Source: VBDM01 sp035519135 (GTDB lineage: Bacteria; Pseudomonadota; Gammaproteobacteria; Burkholderiales; SG8-39). From it: a stretch of DNA of 64,000 bases. Of this stretch, positions 52,605 to 62,332 are shown piece after piece. The DNA is taken from NCBI GenBank assembly GCA_035519135.1, contig DATIWX010000042.1, positions 1 to 64,000 on the forward strand, given 5' to 3'. Position numbers and translations under genes: made by a program. A model generated the notes under the pieces. The model saw only the letters and a list, made by a program, of their open reading frames with translations. It ran no database searches and had not been told where the DNA came from. Every line of letters begins with the position of its first letter. Positions within the stretch are counted from its first letter, which is position 1.

Positions 52605-55202
52605 ATGCGCGGCGCGGCGCTGGTTCTCTCCGCTGGTCTGATTGCGAACGCGACGGCGGCGATCCCCGGGCTCGAGCCCGGCGTATCGCGGGAGCTGGCG
52701 CAGTGGCGGGCCAAGCAGTACCGCGACGTCCGCTACTCGCTGACGCTCCTGCTCTCACCGGGAGCGGCGGCGCTGCAGGGGACCGCAAGGGTCGAAGTGA
52801 CCCTGCCGGCGCGCGTGCCCGAGTTGGTCCTCGACTGGCGGCCTTCGCCGGCCTCGCATCTGTCGAACGTGCGCGTCAACGGCAAGCCGGCACGGGTCAA
52901 GCCCGACCGTGAGCACCTGATCGTTCCCGCGAAGCTGCTGCGGGCCGGGAAGAACCGGCTGACGTTCTCTTTCGAGTCGCCCATCGCCGCTTCGGGCAGC
53001 GCGGTGACGCGCTACGTCGACCGGGAGGACCGCGCCGAGTACGTCTACACCCTGTTCGTGCCTTCCGACGCGAGCAGCGCCTTCCCCTGCTTCGATCAGC
53101 CCGACATCAAGGCGCGCTTCAAGCTGGAGCTTCTCCTGCCGCGAGCGTGGACCGCCGTCGGCAACGCGCCGGTCGCTCACATGGACGACGCGGGGAACAG
53201 CGTACGTCGCATCCAGTTCAAGGAGACCCGGCCGATCAGCACGTACCTCTTCGCTTTCGCGGCCGGGCCCTTCGCCGAGATTCTCGCGACCCCGGGTGGC
53301 ACGCGCCTGTTCGTGCGCAAGTCGCAGCTCGCGCGCGCCCGCCTGGAAGCCCCCGAGGTGCTGCGGCTCAACCGCGAGGCGGTGCGCTGGTTCGAGCGCT
53401 ACTTCGATTCCCGCTTCCCTTTTCCGAAGTACGACCTGGTGCTCGTGCCCGAGCTCGCGTACGGAGGCATGGAGCACGCGGGAGCGAGTTTCCTGCGCGA
53501 GGACGCCGTGCTGTTCCCCTCCACGCCGAACGAGACCGACATCCTCACGCGCGCGCAAGTCCTCTTTCACGAAGCCTCGCACCAGTGGTTCGGCGACTCG
53601 GTGACCATGCGCTGGTTCGACGACCTGTGGTTCAAGGAAGGCTTCGCCAACTTCATGGCGGCGAAAGCGGCCGAGGCGCTCCTTCCGAACCAGTCGGTGT
53701 GGAACGCTTTCCACGCGCTCAAGACCGCCGCCTACAGGACCGACGTCACGCAGGGGACCACGCCGATCTACCGGCCGCTGCCGAACCTGTCCGCGGCAAA
53801 ATCCGCGTACGGCAACATCGTCTACGGGAAGGCCCCGGCCGTCCTGCGCCAGGCGGAGTTCTTCGTGGGCGAGGCGGCCTTCCGAACCGCAGTACGGCGG
53901 CTGCTGAAGGACCGCGCCTACGGCTCGGCTGACTGGAGCGATTTCGTTCGCGCGCTGGAGCGCGCCTCGCGCCGCAGGCTCGGGGACTGGGCCGAGGCCT
54001 GGGTCAAGAGCCGGGGCATGCCCGAAGTTCAACTGTCCTGGGATACCGACCGCGAGGGACGCCCGAGGAACATGATCCTGGAGCAGCACGACGTTCTCGG
54101 CGAGGGCCGCATCTGGCCGATGAAGCTCACGGTCTTCGCACTGCCTGAGGAAGGGCTGCCCCGTTCGGCGGAAGTGGAGCTGCGCGGCAAGCGCACCCCG
54201 GTGCCCCAGCTGGAAGGCATGCCGGAGATCGACCTCGCTTTCGCGAACTTCGGCGACTACGGATACGGACGCTTCCTGCTCGACTCCGCGAGCCGCGAGG
54301 CCGTCCTCGAGCGGCCGGAGATCGTGCAGGGAACGCTGCTGCGTTCGCTGGTGTTCGGCTCCCTCTGGGAAACGGTGCGTGATGCCGAGCTCGCGCCCTT
54401 TGCCTACCTCGACCTCGTGATCAGAGTCGCCCCGGTCGAGCGCGACCCGGTGACCCTCGCCAATCTCCTGCAGCGCGCCCAGGTCGCCTTTCTCACCTAC
54501 GCGTCGGACGAACAGCGGGACGCCGCGGCGCCGCGCTTCGAGCAGTTCCTGGCGGAAGGTATGCTGCACGCCGACACCCCGAGCCGCCGCATCACCTTTC
54601 TGCGGACTTTCACGGCGAGCGCCTGGTCGGAGAGTGGCCGCACTCAGCTCAAGGCGCTCCTCGCGACTACGCTCGAAATCCCCGGGGTCAAGCTCAGCTC
54701 ACGCGACCGCTTTCGGGCGATCGCGAGGCTCCTCGCTCTCGACGATCCGGACGCGAAACGGCTGCTCACGGCGCAGATCGCGGCGGATTCGGGGAGCGAC
54801 GGCAGGCGCTACGCTTTCGCGGCGGGGGCTGCCGAGCGGAGCGCCGAAGCGAAGCGCGCCTACTTCGAGCGGTTCTTCAGCGATGCGGGGCTGGCCGAAA
54901 GCTGGATCGAGGCGGCGCTGGCGCCATTCAACATGGTCGAGCACGCCGAAATCACGCAGCCGTTTCTCGACCTTGCGCTTGCCGCACTGCCAGAGCTCAA
55001 GAAGAAACGGAAGATCTTCTTCGTCAACGATTGGCTCGCGGCCTTCGTCGGCGGGCAGCTCGACGCCCAGGCGCTCGACCAGGTCGGTACCTTCGCCCGG
55101 GAGCCCGATCTCGATCCCGACCTGAAGCTGCAGCTGCTCGAAGCGATGGACGGCCTCGCGCGCACGGTCAAGATCCGCGCGCGCTTCGGGCACAGGCCCT
55201 GA
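52605..55202 (+). CDS. M1-family metallopeptidase (aminopeptidase-like)
   Basis: An 865-residue secreted peptidase with a signal peptide ('LSAGLIANATAA'). The zinc site is H322-E-A-S-H326 with Glu345 in 'WFKEGFANF', and the exopeptidase loop is 'YGGMEHAGASF' in place of the usual GAMEN. Domain order is N-terminal beta, catalytic, then a helical C-terminal part from about residue 560 (ERAP1-like). It likely trims peptides in the periplasm. It ends 5 bp from the convergent acyl-CoA synthetase. Confidence 0.9.
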   Translation: MRGAALVLSAGLIANATAAIPGLEPGVSRELAQWRAKQYRDVRYSLTLLLSPGAAALQGTARVEVTLPARVPELVLDWRPSPASHLSNVRVNGKPARVKPDREHLIVPAKLLRAGKNRLTFSFESPIAASGSAVTRYVDREDRAEYVYTLFVPSDASSAFPCFDQPDIKARFKLELLLPRAWTAVGNAPVAHMDDAGNSVRRIQFKETRPISTYLFAFAAGPFAEILATPGGTRLFVRKSQLARARLEAPEVLRLNREAVRWFERYFDSRFPFPKYDLVLVPELAYGGMEHAGASFLREDAVLFPSTPNETDILTRAQVLFHEASHQWFGDSVTMRWFDDLWFKEGFANFMAAKAAEALLPNQSVWNAFHALKTAAYRTDVTQGTTPIYRPLPNLSAAKSAYGNIVYGKAPAVLRQAEFFVGEAAFRTAVRRLLKDRAYGSADWSDFVRALERASRRRLGDWAEAWVKSRGMPEVQLSWDTDREGRPRNMILEQHDVLGEGRIWPMKLTVFALPEEGLPRSAEVELRGKRTPVPQLEGMPEIDLAFANFGDYGYGRFLLDSASREAVLERPEIVQGTLLRSLVFGSLWETVRDAELAPFAYLDLVIRVAPVERDPVTLANLLQRAQVAFLTYASDEQRDAAAPRFEQFLAEGMLHADTPSRRITFLRTFTASAWSESGRTQLKALLATTLEIPGVKLSSRDRFRAIARLLALDDPDAKRLLTAQIAADSGSDGRRYAFAAGAAERSAEAKRAYFERFFSDAGLAESWIEAALAPFNMVEHAEITQPFLDLALAALPELKKKRKIFFVNDWLAAFVGGQLDAQALDQVGTFAREPDLDPDLKLQLLEAMDGLARTVKIRARFGHRP

Positions 55203-55207
55203 CGACT

Positions 55208-56878
55208 TCAGTCGAGCGCGCCGCCGCGGTACGCGCGCTCGATCTCCGCGCCGAACCGCTTCTGCACCGTCTCGCGCTTCACCTTCAGCGTCGGCGTGAG
55301 CAGCCCGTTGTCCACGGTCCAGGGCTCGCGGCTCGCCACGACCCGCCGCACGCGGATGTAGCGCGGAAACTCCTTCAGGCGCTCGTTGGCCCGCTGTATC
55401 AGGGCCTTCTCGTCGCTCTCCCGGGTCACCGTAACCAGGGTCAGGAAAGGCCGGCCCTCGCCGACCAGGATGGCCTGCTCGAACGCCGGGTCCCCGAGGA
55501 TCGCGAACTCGACGTCCTGCGGGGGGAGCTTCTCGCCGTTCGACAGCACCAGCACGTCCTTCAGGCGCCCGCGAATGAAGATCCTGCCGTCGCGGATTTC
55601 CGCCAGGTCGCCGGTGTGCAGCCAGCCCCCTTCCAGCGACTTCGCGCTCGCCTCCGGATTGTTCCAGTAGCCCTGCATCACGCTGGGGCCGCTCGCGAGC
55701 AGCTCGCCGTTTCCCGCGATCTTGACTTCGACGTTGTCGAGCGGCGCGCCCACCGATTCCGGGACGTTGTCCTCGGGGTGGTTCACCGATATGACCGGCG
55801 ACGCTTCGGTCATCCCGTATCCCTGAAGAACCTGCAGTCCGAGCCCCAGGAACAGCCATGCGATCGACGGGTCGAGCGGAGCTCCGCCCAGTACCGCGAG
55901 CCGCAGCCTCCCGCCCAGCCTCGCCAGGACCGGGCCCGCGACCCTGTCGCGAAGCAGCGCGAGCAGCAGGCGGTCGATGAGCCCGGCTTCGCCGCGCGCC
56001 GAGCGCCCTCCGGCGGCCACCACCATGCCGAACAGGCGTTTCTTCGCCGGGGATTTGGCCAGGGCCTCCTGGACACGCGCGGCGAACTTCTCGAAAACGC
56101 GCGGCACGGCGAACATGATCGTGGGGCGCTCGCTCGCGAGATCCTCGACGAGCTGCGAGACCGAGCGCGCATAGGCGACCTTGGCACCCAGGAAGAGCGG
56201 CAGGTAGTAGCCGCCGGTGCGCTCGAACATGTGCGAAAGCGGCAGCAGCGACAGGAACAGATCGTCGCGGCGCGCCAGGTTCAAACGATCGCACGCACCG
56301 ACATTGGCGAGGATGTTGCCGTGCGTGAGCATTACGCCTTTGGGCTTGCCCGAAGTGCCGGATGTGTAGCAAATCGTCGCGAGCGCGCCGTCCTCGAGCG
56401 AGGCGATCTCGAAGTCGCCCCCCTGCTTCGGCAGCGCGGTCTCGACCGTATCCCCGGCGCTTCCCGAGTCGGCACTCAGGCACAGCACCCGCGGCAGCTT
56501 GCCTCCCAGCGCCTCGGATGATCGCGCCAGCGCGGCGGCCATGCGGCTGCTTTCGGCGACCAGCAGTCGCGCGCCGCTGTTGTGCAGGCACCAGGCGACG
56601 TTCTCCGGGTTGTCGTCGGCGTAGAGCGGAACGACGACCAGCCCCAGACCGAGCGCGGCCTGGTCGGCTGCGACCCAGTGGATGCCGTTCTTCATGCACA
56701 GCGCCACCCGGTCGCCGCGCGCCAGGCCTTCGCTTCGCAGGAACGCCTGCCAGCGCGCGGCGTAGGCGGCGATCTCGCGCGCCGACACGTCGCGCCAGGC
56801 GCCCTCCATGAACTGGCGATAGAGGATGCGATCGGGCGCCGCGAGTTGTTTCTCGAGAAGGCTGGCGATATTGGTCAT
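55208..56878 (-). CDS. AMP-dependent acyl-CoA synthetase/ligase (long-chain type)
   Basis: A 556-residue member of the ANL superfamily. The phosphate loop 'ICYTSGTSGKPKGVMLTHGN', 'YGMTEASPVISVN' and the hinge/ribose Asp segment 'GGWLHTGDLAEIRDGRIFIRGR' are clear, with the C-terminal Lys region 'VDNGLLTPTLKVKRETV'. The last segment is typical of long-chain (FadD15/AAS-like) enzymes. It activates fatty acids to acyl-CoA. Exact chain length is unknown. Confidence 0.9.
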   Translation of the reverse strand: MTNIASLLEKQLAAPDRILYRQFMEGAWRDVSAREIAAYAARWQAFLRSEGLARGDRVALCMKNGIHWVAADQAALGLGLVVVPLYADDNPENVAWCLHNSGARLLVAESSRMAAALARSSEALGGKLPRVLCLSADSGSAGDTVETALPKQGGDFEIASLEDGALATICYTSGTSGKPKGVMLTHGNILANVGACDRLNLARRDDLFLSLLPLSHMFERTGGYYLPLFLGAKVAYARSVSQLVEDLASERPTIMFAVPRVFEKFAARVQEALAKSPAKKRLFGMVVAAGGRSARGEAGLIDRLLLALLRDRVAGPVLARLGGRLRLAVLGGAPLDPSIAWLFLGLGLQVLQGYGMTEASPVISVNHPEDNVPESVGAPLDNVEVKIAGNGELLASGPSVMQGYWNNPEASAKSLEGGWLHTGDLAEIRDGRIFIRGRLKDVLVLSNGEKLPPQDVEFAILGDPAFEQAILVGEGRPFLTLVTVTRESDEKALIQRANERLKEFPRYIRVRRVVASREPWTVDNGLLTPTLKVKRETVQKRFGAEIERAYRGGALD

Positions 56879-56946
56879 GGTGCGGCTGTGTTAGGCTCCC
56901 CCTCCCCGCTGGATGACTCCCAGCGTTTCATCATGCTGAATCGGCC

Positions 56947-58110
56947 GTGACCTCGCAAGCCTTCTTCGCTTCCTGCCCGCGCGGTCTCGAAGCGCTCCTC
57001 GCCGAAGAGCTGGGCGCGCTCGGCGCGCGCAAGACAGGGCCGGTTCCGGGCGGCGTCGCCTTCGAGGGGGACCTCGGCGCCTGCTACCGGGCCAACCTGG
57101 AGTCAAGGCTCGCGACGCGCGTCCTCGAGCGGGTGGGACGCTTTCCCTACCGCGGCGAACGCGACGTCTATGAGGCCGCGCTCGGCGTGAAATGGCCCGA
57201 ATGGTTCAGCGACAAGCAGAGCATCCGGGTCGACGTGAAAGCGATCCGTTCCCCGTTGAAGAGCCTCGACTTCGCGACCTTGACCATCAAGGACGCCGTT
57301 TGCGACCGCTTCCGTGCCGACCGGGGCCAGCGCCCCGACGTCGACACGCGTTCCCCCGACATCCGAATCCAGGCATTCCTCGACAGGGATACGGTCTCCT
57401 TGTACCTCGACACCTCCGGGGAAGCGCTCAACCGGCGCGGCTACCGCAGAGACGCGGGCGAGGCACCTCTGAAGGAGAACCTCGCCGCCGGCATCGTGCG
57501 GCTCTCGGGCTGGCGGCCCGGCGAGACGCTGCTCGACCCCATGTGCGGCAGCGGCACCGTCGCCATCGAAGCGGCGATGATGGCGCTCGCGATCCCGCCG
57601 GGGCACGCGCGGTCCTTCGGCTTCGAGCGGCTCGCGGGTTTCGATCGCCGGCGCTGGAACGAGGTGCGCGAAGCGGCACTCGCCCGCCGCGAGCCCGTCG
57701 CGCGGCTACCGATCTTCGCCCGCGACCGCTACGGCGACGAGCTGAAGAAGGCCCGCGCCAACCTGGAGGCCGCAGGGCTGGCGGACTGCGTCGAGCTCAA
57801 GCAGGCCGACATTCTGGACACGGGCGCCCCCGCGGCCGCCGGGGTGATGATCGCCAACCCGCCCTACGGCGAGCGGCTGGGCGAGGACGCGGCCCTGGCC
57901 GAGTTCTACCCGAAGCTCGGGGATACCCTGAAGAAGTACTACGCGGGCTGGCGCTGTTACATCTTCTCCGGTGACACGCGGCTCCCCAAGCTCATCCGCC
58001 TGAGCGCCTCCAGGCGCACGCCGCTCTACAACGGCCCGCTGGAATGCCGGCTCTACGAATACCGCATCGTCGCCGGCTCCAACCGGCCGACGGCCGCCGC
58101 CAAAACCTAG
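56947..58110 (+). CDS. rlmL: THUMP-domain rRNA methyltransferase, RlmL type
   Basis: A 387-residue enzyme: THUMP domain at residues about 45-155, then a class I methyltransferase with SAM loop 'LLDPMCGSGTVAIEAAMMA' and catalytic 'IANPPYGERLG'. It equals the N-terminal half of E. coli RlmKL, which methylates G2445 of 23S rRNA; the RlmK half is absent, as in many Betaproteobacteria. GTG start. It overlaps the convergent DUF2721 gene by 4 bp. Confidence 0.9.
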   Translation: MTSQAFFASCPRGLEALLAEELGALGARKTGPVPGGVAFEGDLGACYRANLESRLATRVLERVGRFPYRGERDVYEAALGVKWPEWFSDKQSIRVDVKAIRSPLKSLDFATLTIKDAVCDRFRADRGQRPDVDTRSPDIRIQAFLDRDTVSLYLDTSGEALNRRGYRRDAGEAPLKENLAAGIVRLSGWRPGETLLDPMCGSGTVAIEAAMMALAIPPGHARSFGFERLAGFDRRRWNEVREAALARREPVARLPIFARDRYGDELKKARANLEAAGLADCVELKQADILDTGAPAAAGVMIANPPYGERLGEDAALAEFYPKLGDTLKKYYAGWRCYIFSGDTRLPKLIRLSASRRTPLYNGPLECRLYEYRIVAGSNRPTAAAKT

Positions 58111-58544
58111 CGCATGCGATCGCGCACGCTGGTCACCGCCAGGAAGATCTCGCGCAAGAACACCAGCAGCGAGAGGATGAAGGCGAGCATCGCGGCGATG
58201 AAGAGCAAACCGATGAACTTGGACAGGTCGATATCGATGAACGCATCGACGAAGGCGACCGCGATCAAGAGCCCGACGAAAAGCGCGCACAGGACGGCCA
58301 GCACGATCGAGCCGTAGACAAGGCGGACCCTCCGGTCCAGGAGCCCAAGCTCGGCTCGAACCGCCTTCTGCCCCTCGGGCTGCAGCTGGCGCAGCCTTTC
58401 CTCGAGTGTACGGCTGCGGTCCACGGCGCGGCCGAGGCGGATGGACAGCACGCCGATAATGGTCCCCACCGCGGTGAGCAGGAACACGGGCGCCACCGCG
58501 AGCTGGATGAGCCGCGTGACGTCGATAACGTTGTCGGGATTCAC
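58107..58544 (-). CDS. DUF2721 family membrane protein
   Basis: A 145-residue protein with three membrane helices ('LAVAPVFLLTAVGTIIGVLSIRLGR', 'LVYGSIVLAVLCALFVGLLIAVAFVDAFI', 'FIGLLFIAAMLAFILSLLVFLREIFLA'). 'SIRLGRAVDRSRTLEERL' is a DUF2721 mark. Function unknown. Confidence 0.85.
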   Translation of the reverse strand: MNPDNVIDVTRLIQLAVAPVFLLTAVGTIIGVLSIRLGRAVDRSRTLEERLRQLQPEGQKAVRAELGLLDRRVRLVYGSIVLAVLCALFVGLLIAVAFVDAFIDIDLSKFIGLLFIAAMLAFILSLLVFLREIFLAVTSVRDRMR

Positions 58545-58562
58545 TGCGCCCCCGGTCCCGCG

Positions 58563-58886
58563 CTACACCATGGCTTTCCGCAGCAGGTGCTTGAAGTGGT
58601 GGATGTGGTTGAGCGCGACCTTCAGCTTGCCGCGGTCTTTCGCCGCCAGCGCCTCGTCGCGCTTCTTCTGCCATTCGTGGATCTTCGCCTTGGTCGCGGC
58701 CTTGTCGATGCCCTTCACCTCGTGGTGAACATGCATGTCGATGCCGAGCGCCTTGCACAGCGCCACGAGCAGGTGGTCCTTGTTGAGCTGCGTGTAGCCT
58801 TTCACCGCCTCGTGCTCGATGCCGGCCGCGATCTCGCGCAGCTCGGCGAGCGGCTTGGCTTTCAGCTCAGGATAGGTGTGCGCCAT
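58563..58886 (-). CDS. Small Rho_N/SAP-like domain protein
   Basis: A 107-residue, Lys/His-rich protein with an N-terminal Rho_N-type helix pair: 'LKAKPLAELREIAAGIE...YTQLNKDHLLVALCKALGI'. This small domain binds RNA or DNA in Rho and related proteins. The rest is a charged helix rich in basic residues. Related small proteins occur in proteobacteria without known role; nucleic-acid binding is an inference. Confidence 0.6.
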   Translation of the reverse strand: MAHTYPELKAKPLAELREIAAGIEHEAVKGYTQLNKDHLLVALCKALGIDMHVHHEVKGIDKAATKAKIHEWQKKRDEALAAKDRGKLKVALNHIHHFKHLLRKAMV

Positions 58887-58933
58887 GAAATCTCCTCGCT
58901 AGTCGTGAATGAAAATTGCGAAGCGGATCGCAG

Positions 58934-59419
58934 TCACTCGGCAAGCAGCTGCTCGATGTCGCTCGCGATCGCCTCGGGCCTGGTCTGAGGCGCGTAGCGC
59001 TTGAACACCTTGCCGTCGCGCCCGAGCAGGAACTTGGTGAAATTCCACTTGATCGCCTCGATCCCGAGTATCCCGGGCGCCGCTTGCGTCAGCCATTTGT
59101 ACATCGGATGCGCACCCGAGCCGTTGACCTCGATCTTGTCGAACATCTGGAAAGACACGCCGTAGTTCTTCTGGCAGAACGCTCCGATCTCGGCGGCGTC
59201 GCCCGGCTCCTGCGCGCCGAACTGGTTGCAGGGAAAGCCCAGGACCTCGAGCCCCCTCGCGCGGTATTTCCGGTTGATCGCTTCCAGGCCTTCGTATTGC
59301 GGGGTGAAGCCGCACTCGCTCGCGGTGTTCACCACCAGCACCACCTTGCCGCGGTAAGCATCGAGGCCCCTGGTCTCGCCGGCCAGGGTCTTCGCCGAGA
59401 AATCATACAGGTCGCTCAT
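58934..59419 (-). CDS. Glutathione peroxidase (Cys type)
   Basis: A 161-residue peroxidase with the catalytic Cys in 'NTASECGFTPQYEGLE', the Gln in 'GFPCNQFGAQEPG' and the Trp/Asn in 'IKWNFTKFLLGRDG'. This is the BtuE/thioredoxin-dependent peroxidase group with Cys in place of Sec. It reduces hydro- and lipid peroxides. 91 bp before the TMEM175 stop, no other feature in between. Confidence 0.92.
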   Translation of the reverse strand: MSDLYDFSAKTLAGETRGLDAYRGKVVLVVNTASECGFTPQYEGLEAINRKYRARGLEVLGFPCNQFGAQEPGDAAEIGAFCQKNYGVSFQMFDKIEVNGSGAHPMYKWLTQAAPGILGIEAIKWNFTKFLLGRDGKVFKRYAPQTRPEAIASDIEQLLAE

Positions 59420-59510
59420 CGCCCGAGAATCTTACACCGCTTCGGGACGCCGCCATCTGCGCTTTTCGTACGAGCGGGCTGCAGTCGAAACGGTAGAGCC
59501 TGATCACGGG

Positions 59511-60098
59511 TCATTCCTTCGGTTTCTCGTCGATCAGCTTCTCGAATCGCCGATCCGGAACCAGCCAGATCGCCGCCACGAGTGCGTACAGCGCGCACGC
59601 GACCCACCGCTCCCAGAACGCGACGCCGATCGCGACGACATAGATGGCGAGCGAGATCTTGCCCTTGAAGTCCGTCCCCAAAGCCTTCGCGAACAAGGAA
59701 TCCTTGCCGTGCTTCCTGACCAGCACGACGGTCAGAATGGTATAGGCGCAGGCCGCGCACAGCAGTACCGCCCCGTACGCCGCGACCTGTAGCGGCGCGA
59801 AATGCGTTTCGTCCATCCACCCGGTGACGAACGGCACCAACGACAGCCAGAACAGCAGGTGCAGGTTCGCCCATAGAATCGCGCCGTTCACCTGGTGCAC
59901 CGCGTGGAACATGTGGTGGTGGTTGTTCCAGTAGATGCCGACGTAGATGAAGCTGAGCACGTAGCTCAGGAACACCGGAATCAACGGCACGAGCGCAGCC
60001 GGATCGGCGTCGTGCGGGACCTTCAGCTCCAGCACCATGATCGTGATGATGACGGCGATCACGCCGTCGCTGAATGCTTCCAGCCGTGTCTTGTTCAT
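59511..60098 (-). CDS. TMEM175-family potassium channel-like protein
   Basis: A 195-residue membrane protein with about six helices; 'RLEAFSDGVIAVIITIMVLELKVP' is the diagnostic FSDG motif of TMEM175/DUF1211 and 'FLSYVLSFIYVGIYWNNHHHMFHAV' follows. Bacterial TMEM175 proteins form K+-permeable channels. A single FSDG repeat is present, as usual in bacteria where tetramers form. Confidence 0.88.
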   Translation of the reverse strand: MNKTRLEAFSDGVIAVIITIMVLELKVPHDADPAALVPLIPVFLSYVLSFIYVGIYWNNHHHMFHAVHQVNGAILWANLHLLFWLSLVPFVTGWMDETHFAPLQVAAYGAVLLCAACAYTILTVVLVRKHGKDSLFAKALGTDFKGKISLAIYVVAIGVAFWERWVACALYALVAAIWLVPDRRFEKLIDEKPKE

Positions 60099-60125
60099 GT
60101 CAGTCGCCGGCTTGCGGAAGCAGTC

Positions 60126-60938
60126 CTATCCGGACGGGGACACGTAATTCTGCCGCAAGTACGCCTCCTCGAACCCGGTGCGGAGAATGTTCCGGTAGGA
60201 ATGGCTCGGCTTGTCGGGCAAGCGCTCTCCGGTCTCGGTGACCGCGACCCGCGCCCCGCGCGCCGCCGCTTCCTTGAGACGGCATGCGATCAAAGCGTTT
60301 TGCGCCCCGCGGCGCCGGTGCGAGGCCGCGGTTGCGCCCAGGCCGAGCCAAGCGTGCCTGCCGCTCACGTAGGCCGCTCCGGCTGCGACCGGAACATCGT
60401 CCGCGAACGCCATCGCGCAGATCCAGTTCACCCTCCCTGCGAGCGCCCCGATCCAGGGTGCAACCGCCCGCGGCAGCCCGAATCCCTCGGCGACCACCCG
60501 CCCGAACTCGCCGCCGAGCGACGCGCCGATCAGGCGAACCTCCAGATCCGAGACCACCTGCGGCGTGCCCCCGCATGGACGGCAGAATTTCATCCAGGCG
60601 TAGCCTCGCGTGAACCCGCGTCTTTCCAGCCACGCCCCGAGGGTTGGGGGCTGCGACCGCGGGGCGACCGGCACGACGTAGCTCGGTCCGCGCACCTTCA
60701 TATGGGCGAGGACTGCATCGAGCTCCGCCTCGGTCGCCGCCCGCGCGACGCCGAGCCGGACCGCCCGTCGAAACACCGCCGCCGGCTCGATCCCGCGGCA
60801 GGTCAGGCACGTTACCGCTCCGAGCTCGTGTGCCTCGATCGCGTGCGCGGCGCGCACTTCCTCGGGCGCCGCCCGATACAGGTCCACGGCGGCATCGAAT
60901 TCGATGTTTTCCAGCGCCGAGGAATCGTCGCTACTCAA
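60126..60938 (-). CDS. GNAT-family acetyltransferase
   Basis: A 270-residue protein whose C-terminal half holds the GNAT core: 'AAYVSGRHAWLGLGATAASHRRRGAQNALIACRLKEAA', with the acetyl-CoA loop SHRRRGAQ, and 'RNILRTGFEEAYLRQNYV' at the end. The N-terminal part (residues 1-130) is family-specific and includes a Cys pair. Start is a TTG at 60938 overlapping the upstream gene by 8 bp. Substrate unknown. Confidence 0.75.
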   Translation of the reverse strand: MSSDDSSALENIEFDAAVDLYRAAPEEVRAAHAIEAHELGAVTCLTCRGIEPAAVFRRAVRLGVARAATEAELDAVLAHMKVRGPSYVVPVAPRSQPPTLGAWLERRGFTRGYAWMKFCRPCGGTPQVVSDLEVRLIGASLGGEFGRVVAEGFGLPRAVAPWIGALAGRVNWICAMAFADDVPVAAGAAYVSGRHAWLGLGATAASHRRRGAQNALIACRLKEAAARGARVAVTETGERLPDKPSHSYRNILRTGFEEAYLRQNYVSPSG

Positions 60939-61158
60939 TTTTGAGCAGCTTCCTGCGACTGGACCCTCCGCTCTTGATGGCGACGGCGCTCCTGCGGCAG
61001 CGGAAGTGGCCGGCTACCAAGGCGACAAGCTCCTCGTTGGCTCGGCCGTCGACAGGAGGTGACTTGAGCCGGGCCACCCATGAGCCGTCGGGTTCTTGCG
61101 AAAGCGAGGAAGTCCGGGCGTTGACCTTGACTTTGACCTGCAGGAACGTCGCCGCCAT
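60931..61158 (-). CDS. yggU: DUF167/YggU family protein
   Basis: A 75-residue protein with the DUF167 marks 'LQVKVKVNARTSS', 'WVARLKSPPVDGRANEELVALVAGHF' and 'VAIKSGGSSRRKLLKI'. The family is of unknown function and is often found near pilT/yggS in Proteobacteria. It starts right after the pilU stop (TGAATG). Confidence 0.88.
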   Translation of the reverse strand: MAATFLQVKVKVNARTSSLSQEPDGSWVARLKSPPVDGRANEELVALVAGHFRCRRSAVAIKSGGSSRRKLLKIE

Positions 61159-62295
61159 TCAGACGATGTTCAGGTGCTCGATACCCGCTGTCACATCGCG
61201 GTTCTTGGCTTCTTTGGAATGCAGCTTGATCTGCAGGCGCAGGTCGTTGACCGAATCCGCGTTCCTGAGCGCGTCCTCGTAGCTGATCTTTCCCATCTCG
61301 AACAGGTCGAACAGCGCCTGGTCGAAAGTCTGCATGCCGAGCTCGCGGGACTTCTTCATGATCTCCTTGATCTCGTGCACCTCGCCTTTGAAGATCAGGT
61401 CGGAGATGAGCGGGGAGTTGAGCATAATTTCGACTGCGGCGCAGCGCCCCTTGCCTTCCTTCAGCGGGATCAGGCGCTGGGAGATCATGCCGCGCAGGTT
61501 CAACGACAGGTCCATCAGCAGCTGAGCCCGCCGCTCCTCTGGGAAGAAGTTGATGACGCGGTCCAAGGCCTGGTTGGCGCTGTTCGCGTGCAGCGTCGCC
61601 AGGCACAGGTGCCCCGTCTCGGCGAAGGCGATCGCGTGCTCCATGGTGTCGCGGTCGCGGATCTCGCCGATGAGGATCACGTCGGGCGCCTGGCGCAGCG
61701 TGTTCTTGAGCGCGCTTTCCCAGGACATGGTGTCGACGCCCACCTCGCGCTGCGTGATCAGACAGCCCTTGTGCGGGTGCGTGAATTCGATCGGGTCCTC
61801 GATCGTAATGATGTGGCCCTGCGAGTTCTCGTTGCGGAAGCCGACCATTGCGGCGAGCGTGGTCGATTTCCCGGAGCCGGTCGCGCCCACCATGATCACC
61901 AGCCCGCGCTTGGTCATGATCACGTCCTTCAGCACGCTCGGCAGACCCAGGTCCTCGATCTTCGGGATGGTCGTGGTGATCACCCGCAGCACGATGCCGA
62001 CGTTCTGCTGCTGCACGAAGGCGTTGACGCGGAAGCGGCCTATGCCGGCAGGGTTGATGGCGAAATTGCATTCCTTGTTCGCCTCGAACTCGGCCGCCTG
62101 CCGGTCGTTCATGATCGAGCGGGCGAGGTCGACGGTGTGAGCCGGGGTGAGCGGCTGGTTCGAAACCGGCGTCATCTTGCCGTCGATCTTGATCGCCGGC
62201 GGGAAGCCGACGGTGATGAAAAGGTCAGAGCCTTTCTTCGTCAGCATCAGACGAAGCAGGTCGTACATGAACTTGGTTGCCTGTTCGCGTTCCAT
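61159..62295 (-). CDS. pilU: Type IV pilus ATPase PilU
   Basis: A 378-residue secretion-ATPase of the PilT/PilU family. Walker A 'VGATGSGKSTTLAAM', the Asp box, 'GEIRDRDTM' (Walker B) and the His box 'ETGHLCLATLHANSANQALDRVINFFP' are complete. The slightly longer C-terminus with acidic tail 'NRDVTAGIEHLNIV' and position downstream of pilT identify PilU, the retraction helper ATPase. It lies 37 bp after pilT. Confidence 0.94.
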   Translation of the reverse strand: MEREQATKFMYDLLRLMLTKKGSDLFITVGFPPAIKIDGKMTPVSNQPLTPAHTVDLARSIMNDRQAAEFEANKECNFAINPAGIGRFRVNAFVQQQNVGIVLRVITTTIPKIEDLGLPSVLKDVIMTKRGLVIMVGATGSGKSTTLAAMVGFRNENSQGHIITIEDPIEFTHPHKGCLITQREVGVDTMSWESALKNTLRQAPDVILIGEIRDRDTMEHAIAFAETGHLCLATLHANSANQALDRVINFFPEERRAQLLMDLSLNLRGMISQRLIPLKEGKGRCAAVEIMLNSPLISDLIFKGEVHEIKEIMKKSRELGMQTFDQALFDLFEMGKISYEDALRNADSVNDLRLQIKLHSKEAKNRDVTAGIEHLNIV

Positions 62296-62332
62296 GCTGT
62301 CCTCTGCGGATAGGTTGATCCAACCCGGGTCT